From positions 17,683-59,625 of the forward strand of contig NZ_CDCG01000012.1 of assembly GCF_000819845.1 (NCBI RefSeq): a stretch of DNA of 41,943 bases, given 5' to 3'. The translations under genes and the position numbers were made by a program. The notes beneath the pieces are model-generated. The model was not told where the DNA came from. It searched no databases and saw nothing but the letters and a program-made list of their open reading frames with translations. The stretch comes from Aeromonas enteropelogenes. GTDB taxonomy: Bacteria > Pseudomonadota > Gammaproteobacteria > Enterobacterales > Aeromonadaceae. Positions 16,904 to 25,453 of this stretch are shown piece after piece; position 1 is the first letter of the stretch; each line of letters opens with the position of its first letter.

Positions 16904-18574
16904 TCAGGGCGCCACTTTGGGAATGGTGCAGGAGACCCGGGTCCACTGCTCCGGTTCGCACGCAACGCTCACCCCGTAGCGCTCGCCAAAGGCGCTCTTG
17001 AGGCGCCTGTCCACTATGGTCATGCCCAGGCCATCGCCAGCCGGCTGGGGTTGCCAGGTGCCGGCGTTGTCCTCGACGTGGATGGTCACGCGGTCGGCGT
17101 GCTCCTCGGTATAGAGGCGGATCCGCCCCTGCTCCAGCAGGGTCGAGATGCCGTGCTTGATAGCATTTTCAATCAGCGGCTGCAGAGTGAAGCTCGGCAG
17201 CTGCAGGTTGGCCAGGTGGGCCGGGATCTCGTTGATCACCGTCAGGCGATCACCAAAGCGGGCGAGTTCAATCTCCAGATAGGACTGACAGTGCTCCTGC
17301 TCCTCCTGCAGGGTGCTGAGACCGCTGTGGCGCTTGAGGTTCTTGCGAAAGAACAGAGATAGGTGCAGCAATAGCTCGCGCGCCTTGTCCGGATCCCGCC
17401 GGGTGATGGCACTGATGGTGTTGAGGGTGTTGAACAGGAAATGGGGGTTAATCTGGGCCTGGATAAGCTTCAGCTCGGACTGCACCAGCAGCCGCTGTTG
17501 CTGCTCCAGCCGACCGGCCAGCAGCTGTTGCGACAGCAGGTTGGCAATCCCCTCGCCCAGGGTGTGGTTGATCTTGAGGAACAGCCGCTTCTTCGGCTCG
17601 TAGAGCTTGATGGTGCCGATCACCCCCTTGTCCCCCTGCAGCGGGATCACCAGCACAGAGCCGAGCTGGCACTGGGGCGAGATGCTGCAGCGGTAGGGCT
17701 GGCTGTTGCCATCGGCAAACAGCACCTTGTTCTGGGCAATGGCCTCCATGGTGGTGGCCGAGGTGATGGGGGTACCCGGCTTGTGGTGATCCTCCCCGAT
17801 CCCGATAAAGGCGAGGATCTTGTCGGTGTCCGTGATGGCGACGGCGCCGACCCCGGTCTCTTCCTGAATAATTTTGGCGATTTTACTGCTCGCCTCCGGG
17901 GTGAAGCCCTGGCTCATGATCCCCACGGTGCGGTTGGCGATGTTGAGCGCCTTGGCGGAGAAGACCCGGGAAAACTTCTCGTACATCAATTGCTGGTCGC
18001 GGATCATGCTGATGAAGAGCGCCGCCCCGCAGGAGTTGGCCAGGATCATCGGGGTAGCGATGGTGCGCACCAGCAGCAGCGCCTTGTCGAAGGGGGCGGC
18101 CACCAGCAAGATGATGACCATCTGCAGCATTTCGGCGTAAAGGGTGGTGAAGAAGGCAACCTTGGGTTCAAACAGTGCGCCCATCCGGCCGGATCGCATC
18201 AAGCGCCAGTGCACCAGACCGCCCAGCAGCCCCTCGCAGGTGGTGGAGATGGCGCAGGCCAGATCGGTAAATCCCCCCAGGGTATAGCGGTGCAATCCCC
18301 CGGTCAGTCCCACCAGAAAGCCTACCAGCGGCCCCCCCAGCAGGCCCCCCAGCACGGCGCCGACCGCCCGGGTATTGGCGATGGCATCATCGATATCGAG
18401 GCCCACATAGGTGCCAAGGATGCAGAAAGCAGAAAAAATGATATATATCAGTATCTTGTGTGGGAGTCTGACGGAGTAGTTGGCCAGCGGGCGCAGCAGA
18501 GGGCTTTTTGAGAAGAGATAGGCGATCACCAGGCTGACGCTCATCTGTTGCAGCAAGGAGAGAACCAACTGCAT
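16904..18574 (-). CDS. btsS: LytS-type sensor histidine kinase BtsS (pyruvate sensor)
   Basis: The product has 556 residues. An N-terminal 5TM-5TMR_LYT membrane domain (about 1-200, with IGAVLGGLLGG-like spacing and TGGLHRYTLGG) is followed by a GAF domain (about 215-340, with VGAVAITDTDKILAFIGIG and YRCSISPQCQLGSVLVIPL). The LytS-type kinase region has QAQINPHFLFNTLN carrying the phosphorylated His, and LQPLIENAIKHG as the N-box. It agrees along its length with E. coli BtsS, a high-affinity pyruvate sensor. GAGGAG about nine bases upstream supports ATG 18574. Its promoter region lies in the non-coding stretch that also holds the candidate small RNA on the opposite strand. Confidence 0.95.
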   Translation of the reverse strand: MQLVLSLLQQMSVSLVIAYLFSKSPLLRPLANYSVRLPHKILIYIIFSAFCILGTYVGLDIDDAIANTRAVGAVLGGLLGGPLVGFLVGLTGGLHRYTLGGFTDLACAISTTCEGLLGGLVHWRLMRSGRMGALFEPKVAFFTTLYAEMLQMVIILLVAAPFDKALLLVRTIATPMILANSCGAALFISMIRDQQLMYEKFSRVFSAKALNIANRTVGIMSQGFTPEASSKIAKIIQEETGVGAVAITDTDKILAFIGIGEDHHKPGTPITSATTMEAIAQNKVLFADGNSQPYRCSISPQCQLGSVLVIPLQGDKGVIGTIKLYEPKKRLFLKINHTLGEGIANLLSQQLLAGRLEQQQRLLVQSELKLIQAQINPHFLFNTLNTISAITRRDPDKARELLLHLSLFFRKNLKRHSGLSTLQEEQEHCQSYLEIELARFGDRLTVINEIPAHLANLQLPSFTLQPLIENAIKHGISTLLEQGRIRLYTEEHADRVTIHVEDNAGTWQPQPAGDGLGMTIVDRRLKSAFGERYGVSVACEPEQWTRVSCTIPKVAP

Positions 18575-18618
18575 AAAAAACGCTCCTCAAGGGAAAGGTT
18601 AAAAAACAGCCAGCACCT

Positions 18619-18644
18619 GAACAAGTGTGATCAGGATCTTGTTC
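18619..18644. promoter_or_regulatory. Inverted repeat with half-CRP-like core upstream of btsS
   Basis: GAACAAG and CTTGTTC are separated by 12 bases. Inside lies TGTGA-N6-TCTTG, one perfect and one poor CRP half-site. It lies 45-70 bases upstream of the btsS start. It may be an operator; the protein that binds is not known. Confidence 0.3.
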
Positions 18645-18763
18645 TGGGGGGCCAATTTTGCGACGCGGGCCGCCAGTTTGCCAGAACGTGCGGATAAAAC
18701 CATATTAAATCAGCATGTTAAATTGATATTTGTGTAAGCGAGCCGGGGTTGCTATTGGTGGAT

Positions 18764-18839
18764 GGAGCATAAATCTATCCGCTGGATAGGCTACATGGAG
18801 GTAGCATGCTCCGCCCGGCCACTGGCTGGGCGTTTTTTA
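18764..18839 (+). ncRNA. Candidate small RNA with GGA hairpin and intrinsic terminator
   Basis: The stretch of about 76 bases ends in a strong terminator stem (CGCCCGGCC/GGCTGGGCG, then T6). Before it are hairpin CTATCC-GCT-GGATAG (18775-18789) and hairpin GCTAC-ATGGAG-GTAGC (18790-18805), whose loop shows AUGGA as in CsrA/RsmA binding sites. Two further GGA triplets overlap the proposed 5' end. A weak TTGTGT-N17-TATTGG promoter with an extended TGC precedes it. No coding gene on this strand needs the terminator. The 352 bases between btsS and the HD-GYP gene hold no other gene. The start point is a guess. Confidence 0.4.
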
Positions 18840-18899
18840 TACATGGCCGGATGGCAACTTTCCGGTGGGTATTCGAGTGATTATTCCGGTTTGTCCAAT

Positions 18900-18928
18900 G
18901 AGTTATCCCCAGCTTCTGGGGATAACTC
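18900..18928. other. Perfect hairpin overlapping the HD-GYP stop codon
   Basis: GAGTTATCCCCAG and CTGGGGATAACTC form a 13-bp perfect stem with a 3-base loop that includes part of the stop codon. There is no U-tract on either side, so it is an imperfect terminator or an mRNA 3'-end stabiliser. Confidence 0.5.
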
Positions 18929-20171
18929 AAAAAGCGAAGTAATAACAGAAGCGGCGAGTCAGATTGAAAAACTGGCGCTGCCCCTCATCCAGATCCTCCT
19001 GTCTGATACAGCCCGTGATGGTGCGCTCGTCTTCCCGCAGATCGATCATGGTGACGGCTTCCGGGCGCTGGGCCTTGATATAGGGGAGCAACTTGGGTTT
19101 GAGGGGCATGGTGGGCTCGGTGGAGAGCACCAGCCCTATGCTGTCGTCAGACATTTTGACCAGTGAACCCGGTGGATACACCCCCAGGACCTTGATCAGC
19201 AATTTGACCAGATTCTGGTCAAATTTTTTCTGGGACAGCTTGTAGAGCTGGCTGATGGCCTGGCTCGGTGCGGCGGCACTGGCGCTGCTGCGGGGGTGAA
19301 GCAGCTCGTCATAATAGTCCACCAGCCCGATGAGACGGGCCAGCGGTGGTATATCCCCTCCCTTGAGCCCCAGTGGATATCCGCTACCATCGAGTCGCTC
19401 GTGATGCAGGTGAGCCACCTGGCGGATCTTCGGCTCGAAGGCGTTGAGCTGGGTCAGCATGTCCAGTCCGTATTGGGGATGCATGTTGAGAAAGTTCTGC
19501 TCGGCCTTGTTCAATTCTCCCCGCTTCAAGGTGATCTGGGTCGGCACCTTCAGCTCGCCGATGTCGTGGATAAGTCCTGCCAGCCCCGCCTCTTCCAGTG
19601 CGACCGGGTTCATTCCCAGCTCGCGTCCCATCAGCATGGCGATGAAGGCGACGTTGAGGCTGTGCTGCAACAGAACATCGGTATGGGGGCTGCGGATCAG
19701 ATGCAGGCCGAGGGGGCCTTCGTGTTCGCTCAGACGGGCGGCGGTATTGCGCACCAGCTGGGCGGCGTTGGCCAAGCCTTCGTCGGGTTTGAGGTTGAGG
19801 GCACCCAGGGCGTCGCGAAGCTCCGACATCGACTGGCCAAAGGCCTTGTCGGCGGCGCGCATGGAGCGGCGAAAGGCTTTCTCATCGAAGGGGGGAGGGC
19901 CGGCATCGGTCGGCTCTTCTGTGGCATCCAGCTCGTCAAGATCGGGGCCTGCATCCGGGACATCCCCGCGCAGCAAGGGTTCGACGGGGAGATCGCTCTT
20001 GTCCGGGTCAACCATCAGAAGGTGGAGATCGAGGTGGCGAATGATGTCGAGTTGCTGCTGGTCTTTGATCTTGAAGGTATTAAACATAAAAGGGTGGTTG
20101 GTCCATCCGGTTGGCAGATGGATGAAGTGGCCTACCTTCAACTGTTCTATCGAAACCTGGATCAGTGCCAT
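18927..20171 (-). CDS. HD-GYP c-di-GMP phosphodiesterase with DUF3391
   Basis: The product has 414 residues. An N-terminal DUF3391 domain (about 1-110, VSIEQLKVGHFIHLPTGWTN) precedes an HD-GYP domain (about 155-350). Metal-binding motifs LIHDIGELK and HHERLDGSGYP are both intact, so hydrolysis of cyclic di-GMP is expected. There is no transmembrane or receiver segment, so the input is cytoplasmic and unknown. ATG 20171 is preferred; upstream in-frame codons back to 20207 are TTG/GTG without a clear ribosome-binding site. It is transcribed divergently from eptA with about 215 bases between start codons. Confidence 0.93.
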   Translation of the reverse strand: MALIQVSIEQLKVGHFIHLPTGWTNHPFMFNTFKIKDQQQLDIIRHLDLHLLMVDPDKSDLPVEPLLRGDVPDAGPDLDELDATEEPTDAGPPPFDEKAFRRSMRAADKAFGQSMSELRDALGALNLKPDEGLANAAQLVRNTAARLSEHEGPLGLHLIRSPHTDVLLQHSLNVAFIAMLMGRELGMNPVALEEAGLAGLIHDIGELKVPTQITLKRGELNKAEQNFLNMHPQYGLDMLTQLNAFEPKIRQVAHLHHERLDGSGYPLGLKGGDIPPLARLIGLVDYYDELLHPRSSASAAAPSQAISQLYKLSQKKFDQNLVKLLIKVLGVYPPGSLVKMSDDSIGLVLSTEPTMPLKPKLLPYIKAQRPEAVTMIDLREDERTITGCIRQEDLDEGQRQFFNLTRRFCYYFAF

Positions 20172-20287
20172 TGGAACGCCTGCATTTCTTGAATGCCTCT
20201 CAAACAAGCTAGCAAAATCCGATGGATAGACAACTAAAAATCCGTTTAGCCCCCCTGGAGAAGGGTCAGGTTGTGACCTCTTTCTCT

Positions 20288-20304
20288 CTTAATTCACTCT
20301 TAAG
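20288..20304 (+). promoter_or_regulatory. PmrA box upstream of eptA
   Basis: CTTAAT-TCACT-CTTAAG fits the PmrA (BasR) consensus of two half-sites 5 bases apart exactly. It lies 83-99 bases before the eptA start, and GATTAG at 20312-20317 could serve as a -10. It suggests activation by a PmrAB-type system (Fe3+, acid or antimicrobial peptide signals). Confidence 0.75.
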
Positions 20305-20386
20305 TTTCGCCGATTAGTCTGACGCCATGGTTTTAGTCAGTTAATCCGGGTCAATCACAGGCTGACCCGTTCGCTAGGAGTTGTTA

Positions 20387-22003
20387 ATGCGTATTGCGCT
20401 CGGTGTGCTGAAGGCGAATTTGCTGCTGGTACTGTTTTTTGCGCTGGTGCTGAACTGGCCGATCTTTTTGCATTTCTACAAGGTGCTCAGCGGTCTGGAG
20501 CATGTCAAAACCGGATTCGTACTCTCCATTCCCCTGGTGTTGGTAGCGGCGCTCAATGCCGTCTTTATTCCCTTTACCTTCCGCTTTGTCCTCAAACCCT
20601 TCTTTACCCTGCTGATCCTGACCGGCTCCATCGTCAGCTACGCCATGCTCAAATATGGCGTTGTCTTCGATGCCGGCATGATGCAAAACATAGTGGAGAC
20701 CAACAGTAGGGAAGCCACCTCCTATCTGAACGGGTCGGTCGCTCTCTGGTTTTTGCTGACCGGCATACTGCCGACCCTGGGGCTCTGGTCGCTGAAGATC
20801 CGCTATCCCGCCACCTGGTACAAGGGACTGGCGCTGCGCGCCGGTTCGCTGGCGCTCTCCCTGCTGGTGGTGGGCAGCATAGCCGCCCTCTATTACCAGG
20901 ATTACGCCTCGGTCGGGCGCAACAACAAGTCCCTTGGCAAGGAGATAGTGCCCGCCAACTATGTTAACGGGCTCTACAAATATGCCCGTGATGTGGTCTT
21001 CGCGACTCCGATCCCCTACCAGCAGATCGGCACCGATGCCAAGCTGATCGCCAAGGATGCCAAGCCGACGTTGATGTTCCTGGTCGTGGGGGAGACGGCG
21101 CGCAGCCAGAATTACTCCCTCAACGGTTATGCCAAGGCGACCAACAGCTTTACCGCGAAAGAGGCGGGGATAGTGTCGTTTCGGGATGTGCGTTCATGCG
21201 GCACGGCGACGGCTGTCTCGGTGCCCTGCATGTTCTCCAACCTGACCCGCCGCGGCTACGATGATCAGCTGGCCGGCTCCCGTGATGGGTTGCTCGATGT
21301 GCTGCAACATGCCGGTGTCTCCGTGCTCTGGAAAGAGAATGACGGGGGCTGCAAAGGGGTGTGCCGCAATGTGCCGACCATAGAAATAGCCCCCAGGGAT
21401 TATCCGGCCCTTTGCAAAGGTGGCTCCTGCTATGACGAGGTGCTGCTGGAAGGATTGGATCAGCAGATCGCCGCCATGAAGGGCAACAAGCTGGTGGCGT
21501 TTCACCTGATGGGCAGCCATGGACCGACTTATTTCCGTCGCTATCCCGCCAGCGAGCGTACCTTCGTGCCGGACTGCCCGCGCAGCGACATCGAAAACTG
21601 CACCAATGAAGAGCTGGTGAACACCTATGACAACACCATCCGTTACACCGACAAGGTGGTGGCCCGGCTCATCGACAAGCTGAAATCTTTGGAGAGTAAG
21701 TACAACGTAGGGCTGGTCTACCTCTCGGATCATGGCGAATCCCTCGGTGCCATGGGCCTCTATCTGCACGGTACGCCCTACAAGTTCGCGCCGGATGATC
21801 AGACCCGGGTACCGCTGCTGACCTGGTTCTCTCCCCAGTTGCAGACGGATCGTCAGCTAAACATGGATTGTCTGCAGCAGGAGGCGGGCAACAAGCGCTT
21901 CTCCCACGACAACCTGTTCCACTCGATGCTGGGGATCATGGATGTGCAGACCAAGGTCTACAACGGAGCGCTGGACCTGTTCAAGCCGTGCCGGGCGGGG
22001 TAG
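20387..22003 (+). CDS. eptA: Lipid A phosphoethanolamine transferase EptA (MCR-3/7-like)
   Basis: The enzyme moves phosphoethanolamine from phosphatidylethanolamine to lipid A at the periplasmic face, which lowers negative charge and affinity for polymyxins. The 538 residues comprise five N-terminal membrane helices (1-170) and a periplasmic alkaline-phosphatase-fold domain. The nucleophile is Thr237 in VVGETARSQN. Zinc-site segments are SDHGES and SHGPTYFRRYP. Paired cysteines include VRSCGTATAVSVPCMFS, GGCKGVC and CPRSDIENC. It resembles MCR-3/MCR-7 proteins of Aeromonas from memory, so it is likely the intrinsic chromosomal version. AGGAG precedes ATG 20387. No insertion sequence flanks it. 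Actual colistin resistance depends on expression. Confidence 0.94.
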   Translation: MRIALGVLKANLLLVLFFALVLNWPIFLHFYKVLSGLEHVKTGFVLSIPLVLVAALNAVFIPFTFRFVLKPFFTLLILTGSIVSYAMLKYGVVFDAGMMQNIVETNSREATSYLNGSVALWFLLTGILPTLGLWSLKIRYPATWYKGLALRAGSLALSLLVVGSIAALYYQDYASVGRNNKSLGKEIVPANYVNGLYKYARDVVFATPIPYQQIGTDAKLIAKDAKPTLMFLVVGETARSQNYSLNGYAKATNSFTAKEAGIVSFRDVRSCGTATAVSVPCMFSNLTRRGYDDQLAGSRDGLLDVLQHAGVSVLWKENDGGCKGVCRNVPTIEIAPRDYPALCKGGSCYDEVLLEGLDQQIAAMKGNKLVAFHLMGSHGPTYFRRYPASERTFVPDCPRSDIENCTNEELVNTYDNTIRYTDKVVARLIDKLKSLESKYNVGLVYLSDHGESLGAMGLYLHGTPYKFAPDDQTRVPLLTWFSPQLQTDRQLNMDCLQQEAGNKRFSHDNLFHSMLGIMDVQTKVYNGALDLFKPCRAG

Positions 22004-22033
22004 GAGCCTAACTCCAGGCAAACAAGCAAAACA

Positions 22034-22059
22034 AAACGGCAGCCCTCGGGCTGCCGTTT
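22034..22059. terminator. Bidirectional terminator between eptA and nagC
   Basis: AAACGGCAGCC and GGCTGCCGTTT form the stem around loop CTCG, and TTTG or AAAAC ends suit either direction. Confidence 0.8.
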
Positions 22060-22086
22060 GTCATTATGTACCTTGCGTCGCCAGGG

Positions 22087-23301
22087 CTACTTCTGCTCCA
22101 TGATGATCTGCAGCAGATCTCCTTCCAGCAGGGCCCGTTTCACCAGGGCAAAGCCACCGATGGTGGGCTGGTTCTGGAAGCGCGCCTTCACGATGGGCAG
22201 GCCACGGTGGAAGCTTGGCAGCGACTGGTGCTCGACGCAGCGGCGGATGGCCGGGAACAGGATCTCTTCGGCGGCGGTGATTTCGCCGGCGATCAGTACC
22301 TTCTGCGGGTTGAACAGGTTGACCGTGATGGCCACCGCCCGCCCCAGATGCTCCCCCACGTTCTCGATCACGCTGTGAGCCAGTTCATCCCCCGCTTGCG
22401 CAGCCTTGCACACCTCCTGGATGGTGATGTGTTTCTCCTGCAGCGAGCTCTGGTGGCCACGGCTGATGAGCTCCTTCACCTTGTCGACGATGGCCTCGTT
22501 GGAGGCAATGGTCTCGAGGCAGCCGAAGTTGCCGCAGTGGCAGCGCTTGCCGAGGGGTTCGACCTGGATGTGGCCGATCTCGCCCACGTTGCGGTTCTGG
22601 CCTAAGAACACCTGCCCCTTGGTGATGATCCCCGACCCCGTCCCTTGGTGCACGCTCACCAGGATCGAGTCCATGCAGTCGCGGGACTCGCCGAAGAAGT
22701 GTTCGGCCAGCGCCAGGGAGCGGGTGTCGTTGCCCACGTAACAGGGCAGGTTGAAGTGGTTCTCCAGGAGCTTGGCCAGCGGCAGGTTGCGGATCTGGTA
22801 CTTGGGGGTGTAGATGACCATGCCGGATTCGGGATTGACCAGACCCGGCATGGTCAGCGCGATGCTGATGAGATTGCGGCTGCGTTCGCTGTTGGCATCG
22901 ATAAAGGCGCCAATCTCCCGCAACAGCATGTCGACCACGGGTTGCTGGTCGATCTCGGCCACCTGGGTGATGTGCTGGTCGAGCTCCTTGCCATCGAGAT
23001 CATAGAGACTCAGGTGCAGGTAGCCACGGCCCAGCTTGGCAGAGACAAATTGAAAGCGATGCTTGATGGTGGTCAGGGAGATGGCACGCCGTCCGCCGGT
23101 GGAGGCTTGCGGCGAGGTCTCCTTGATCAGGCCATGCTCGATCAGTTGCCGGGTGATCTTGGTCACGCTGGCCGGGGCCAGGTGACTCAGTTCGGCAATT
23201 TTGACCCGGGAGATGGGCCCTTGCAGGTCGATGAGCCGATACACGGCCGCACTGTTGACCTGCTTGATAAGATCTACGTTTGCTATTTGTCCGCCAGTCA
23301 T
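22087..23301 (-). CDS. nagC: ROK-family repressor NagC
   Basis: NagC represses the nag genes and is released by GlcNAc-6-phosphate. The product has 404 residues. An N-terminal winged helix-turn-helix (about 10-65, VNSAAVYRLIDLQGPIS and ASVTKITRQLIEHGLI) and linker precede a ROK domain with HQGTGSGIITKGQVF, VGEIGHIQVEPLG and the zinc motif CHCGNFGCLE. The start is ATG 23301, since MTGGQIANVDLIKQ matches the E. coli N-terminus; longer in-frame readings overlap nagA. Only four bases separate it from the nagA stop, so it is translated as part of nagBAC and autoregulated with it. Confidence 0.95.
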   Translation of the reverse strand: MTGGQIANVDLIKQVNSAAVYRLIDLQGPISRVKIAELSHLAPASVTKITRQLIEHGLIKETSPQASTGGRRAISLTTIKHRFQFVSAKLGRGYLHLSLYDLDGKELDQHITQVAEIDQQPVVDMLLREIGAFIDANSERSRNLISIALTMPGLVNPESGMVIYTPKYQIRNLPLAKLLENHFNLPCYVGNDTRSLALAEHFFGESRDCMDSILVSVHQGTGSGIITKGQVFLGQNRNVGEIGHIQVEPLGKRCHCGNFGCLETIASNEAIVDKVKELISRGHQSSLQEKHITIQEVCKAAQAGDELAHSVIENVGEHLGRAVAITVNLFNPQKVLIAGEITAAEEILFPAIRRCVEHQSLPSFHRGLPIVKARFQNQPTIGGFALVKRALLEGDLLQIIMEQK

Positions 23302-23305
23302 GATG

Positions 23306-24451
23306 TCACTGTTGTGTGTAGTGTCCGTTAACCACGGTCCCGCGGACCGTGAAGTCCTGATCGAATACAGTGAGGTTGGCAATCTTGCCGACCTGGATAC
23401 TACCGAGACGTGAGTCCCATCCAATGGCGCGCGCCGGGTAGAGGCTGGCCATTCTCAGTGCTTCATCAAGCGGTAATCCGACCTGTTTGACCAGATTCTC
23501 CACCCCTTCAATCATGGTGAGGGAAGAGCCGCCGAGTGTACCATTCTCGTCAATGCACTGACCATCGCGTAAAAACACGGTCGTGCCACAAAAATCAAAT
23601 TTCTCAAAGCCTTCCGGCGCGCCTGCCGCCGCGGTGGCATCGGTGACCAGCACCAGTCGCTCGCCGAGGATCTTGTGGGCCAGGCGCACGTTGGCGTAGT
23701 GCACGTGGTGACCGTCGACGATGACGCCGGTGTAGACATCCTTGCGATCGTAGATGGCACCGACCACGCCAGGCTCGCGGCCGTTCAGGGTCGGGGTCAT
23801 GGCGTTGTAGAGGTGGGTGGCAAAGCGGATGCCATTGTCAAAGCCCGCCATCGCCTGATCGTAACTGGCGGCGGTGTGGCCGGCGGAGACCAGGATGCCG
23901 GCTTCCACCAGACGGCGGATATGGGCCGGATCGTTGCGCTCGGGGGCCAGGGTGATCTTGGCGATGGCATCGGCGTTGGCACAGAAGAAGTCGATCATCT
24001 CGTCCGCCGGCTGGCGGATCTGGGCGGCAGGATGGATCCCCTTGCGCTTGAGATTGGTGTAAGGGCCTTCCAGATGTACCCCAAGCACCTCGTTGGGGTG
24101 CGCCGCCATGTAGTCGCGAGTGACGGCGACGGCCTGCTTCATGTCTGCATCCGGACTGGTGATCAGGGTCGGCAGGAAGCTGGTGGTACCGGATTTGAGG
24201 TTGGCCGCTTGCATGATGGCCAGGGTCTCCACCTTGATGTCGGTGTTGAACATCACGCCGCCACAGCCGTTGAGCTGGACGTCGATGAAACCGGCGGTCA
24301 GGTTGGCGCCTTCAAGATCGAATCGCTCGATCCCCTCGGGCAACTCATCCAGATGGGAGATGGCGACAATCTTGTCGCCCTCGATGACGACCCCGTAACC
24401 GGTCAGCACACAGCTGCCGGTGTAGAGGGTGCAGTTGGTCAATGCGTACAT
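23306..24451 (-). CDS. nagA: N-acetylglucosamine-6-phosphate deacetylase
   Basis: NagA removes the acetyl group of GlcNAc-6-P to give glucosamine-6-P for NagB. The product has 381 residues of the amidohydrolase TIM-barrel fold. Metal and substrate motifs are visible: [12 protein letters not shown] (about 57-68), HLEGPY (about 125), [12 protein letters not shown] (about 190), THLYNAM, and [10 protein letters not shown], which holds the catalytic Asp. ATG 24451 is preceded by GGAG at five bases; a GTG six bases earlier is less likely. Second gene of nagBAC. Confidence 0.97.
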   Translation of the reverse strand: MYALTNCTLYTGSCVLTGYGVVIEGDKIVAISHLDELPEGIERFDLEGANLTAGFIDVQLNGCGGVMFNTDIKVETLAIMQAANLKSGTTSFLPTLITSPDADMKQAVAVTRDYMAAHPNEVLGVHLEGPYTNLKRKGIHPAAQIRQPADEMIDFFCANADAIAKITLAPERNDPAHIRRLVEAGILVSAGHTAASYDQAMAGFDNGIRFATHLYNAMTPTLNGREPGVVGAIYDRKDVYTGVIVDGHHVHYANVRLAHKILGERLVLVTDATAAAGAPEGFEKFDFCGTTVFLRDGQCIDENGTLGGSSLTMIEGVENLVKQVGLPLDEALRMASLYPARAIGWDSRLGSIQVGKIANLTVFDQDFTVRGTVVNGHYTQQ

Positions 24452-24460
24452 GTTCACTCC

Positions 24461-25261
24461 TTACAGGCGGCCGATGTTGGCGGCTTCCAGCTGTTGGAAG
24501 TAACGCACCGTCTTGACCTTGAGCTCCATGGTGGAGGGCTCGTCACATACCATCATGCCTTTCGGGTGCAGTTGCAGGGTGGAGATGGTCCACATGTGGT
24601 TGACGCTGCCTTCCACGGCGGCCTGCAGGGCCAGCGCCTTGCTGTGGCCGGTCACCAGGATCATGATCTCTTCGGCATCCATCAGGGTACCGACGCCCAC
24701 GGTCAGCGCCAGCTTGGGCACCTGCTCGGTGTCGCCGCCGAAGAAGCGGGAGTTGGCGATGCGGGTGTCTTCGGTCAGGGTCTTGACCCGGGTGCGGGAG
24801 GAGAGGGAGGAGGCCGGCTCGTTGAACGCGATGTGGCCGTCATTGCCCACGCCGCCCATGAACAGGTGGATCTTGCCGTAGGACTTGATCTTGTCCTCGT
24901 AACGCTTGCATTCGGCGACCAGATCCTCGGCGTTGCCGTTGAGGATGTTGATGTTTTCCGGGCGAATGTCCACGTGGTTGAAGAAGTTGTTGTACATGAA
25001 GCTGTGGTAGCTCTCCGGATGATCTTCCGGCAGGCCCACGTACTCGTCCATGTTGAAGGTGACCACGTGCTCGAAGCTCACTTCACCGGCCTTGTGCAGT
25101 TCGATCAGGCGCTTGTAGGTGTTGAGCGGGGTACCGCCGGTGGGCAGACCGAGCACGAAGGGACGATCAGCGGTCGGCTTGAACGCATTGATACGGTCAA
25201 CGATGTAACGGGCTGACCAGAGGCCGACTTGGCTGGCAGATTTCAACGGGATCAGACGCAT
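24461..25261 (-). CDS. nagB: Glucosamine-6-phosphate deaminase
   Basis: NagB converts glucosamine-6-P to fructose-6-P and ammonia, the entry to glycolysis. The 266 residues equal the E. coli enzyme in length. Catalytic Asp72 is in NMDEYVGL, the His/Glu pair in [10 protein letters not shown], and the phosphate loop is [16 protein letters not shown] upstream of ATG 25261 supports the start; earlier in-frame codons lie in the leader. First gene of the operon, nine bases from nagA, and driven from the shared nagB-nagE control region. Confidence 0.98.
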   Translation of the reverse strand: MRLIPLKSASQVGLWSARYIVDRINAFKPTADRPFVLGLPTGGTPLNTYKRLIELHKAGEVSFEHVVTFNMDEYVGLPEDHPESYHSFMYNNFFNHVDIRPENINILNGNAEDLVAECKRYEDKIKSYGKIHLFMGGVGNDGHIAFNEPASSLSSRTRVKTLTEDTRIANSRFFGGDTEQVPKLALTVGVGTLMDAEEIMILVTGHSKALALQAAVEGSVNHMWTISTLQLHPKGMMVCDEPSTMELKVKTVRYFQQLEAANIGRL

Positions 25262-25329
25262 GTTGGATTCCTCGGTGTCGGTTTGCGACCGCTTGGACGG
25301 TGGCAATGGGCTAAGATGGATTCAAGTTG

Positions 25330-25347
25330 TTTTATAGCGTAAATAAA
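25330..25347 (-). promoter_or_regulatory. NagC-type operator over nagB -10
   Basis: TTTTAT and AAATAAA arms flank AGCGT, an AT-rich dyad of NagC type. On the minus strand TATAAA (25331-25336) is a good nagB -10 inside it, with TTAGTT as a -35 at 18 bases. Confidence 0.6.
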
Positions 25348-25392
25348 GATTGCGAACTAAGCCACATCTATCCGCTACCTTTATCTTGTTTG

Positions 25393-25408
25393 GGTGATAA
25401 TGATCACG
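25393..25408. promoter_or_regulatory. CRP-binding site between nagB and nagE
   Basis: GGTGA-TAATGA-TCACG matches TGTGA-N6-TCACA at eight of ten positions. It sits between the two NagC operators and about 60 bases before the predicted nagE transcription start, a class I position. Confidence 0.7.
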
Positions 25409-25415
25409 ATTATCG

Positions 25416-25444
25416 GTTTATTAATTTGCGCAGCGAAATAAAAC
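25416..25444 (+). promoter_or_regulatory. NagC-type operator over the nagE promoter
   Basis: Left arm GTTTATT and right arm AATAAAAC surround a GCGCAGCG core. The centre is about 92 bases from the nagB operator, close to the spacing I recall for the looping pair in E. coli. Confidence 0.65.
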
Positions 25445-25453
25445 CCCTAGACT
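25426..25453 (+). promoter_or_regulatory. Predicted nagE promoter
   Basis: TTGCGC, 16 bases, TAGACT. The -35 lies in the NagC operator and the CRP site is centred near -60. Confidence 0.4.

Noticed and set aside
18762..19166. Plus-strand open frame across the HD-GYP gene end
   Set aside because: It crosses a strong terminator and a perfect hairpin and then runs antisense to the HD-GYP gene; there is no family similarity.
20387..22003. Recently acquired mobile mcr gene
   Set aside because: No insertion sequence, transposon end or direct repeat flanks it, its base composition matches its neighbours, and it keeps a PmrA-type promoter.
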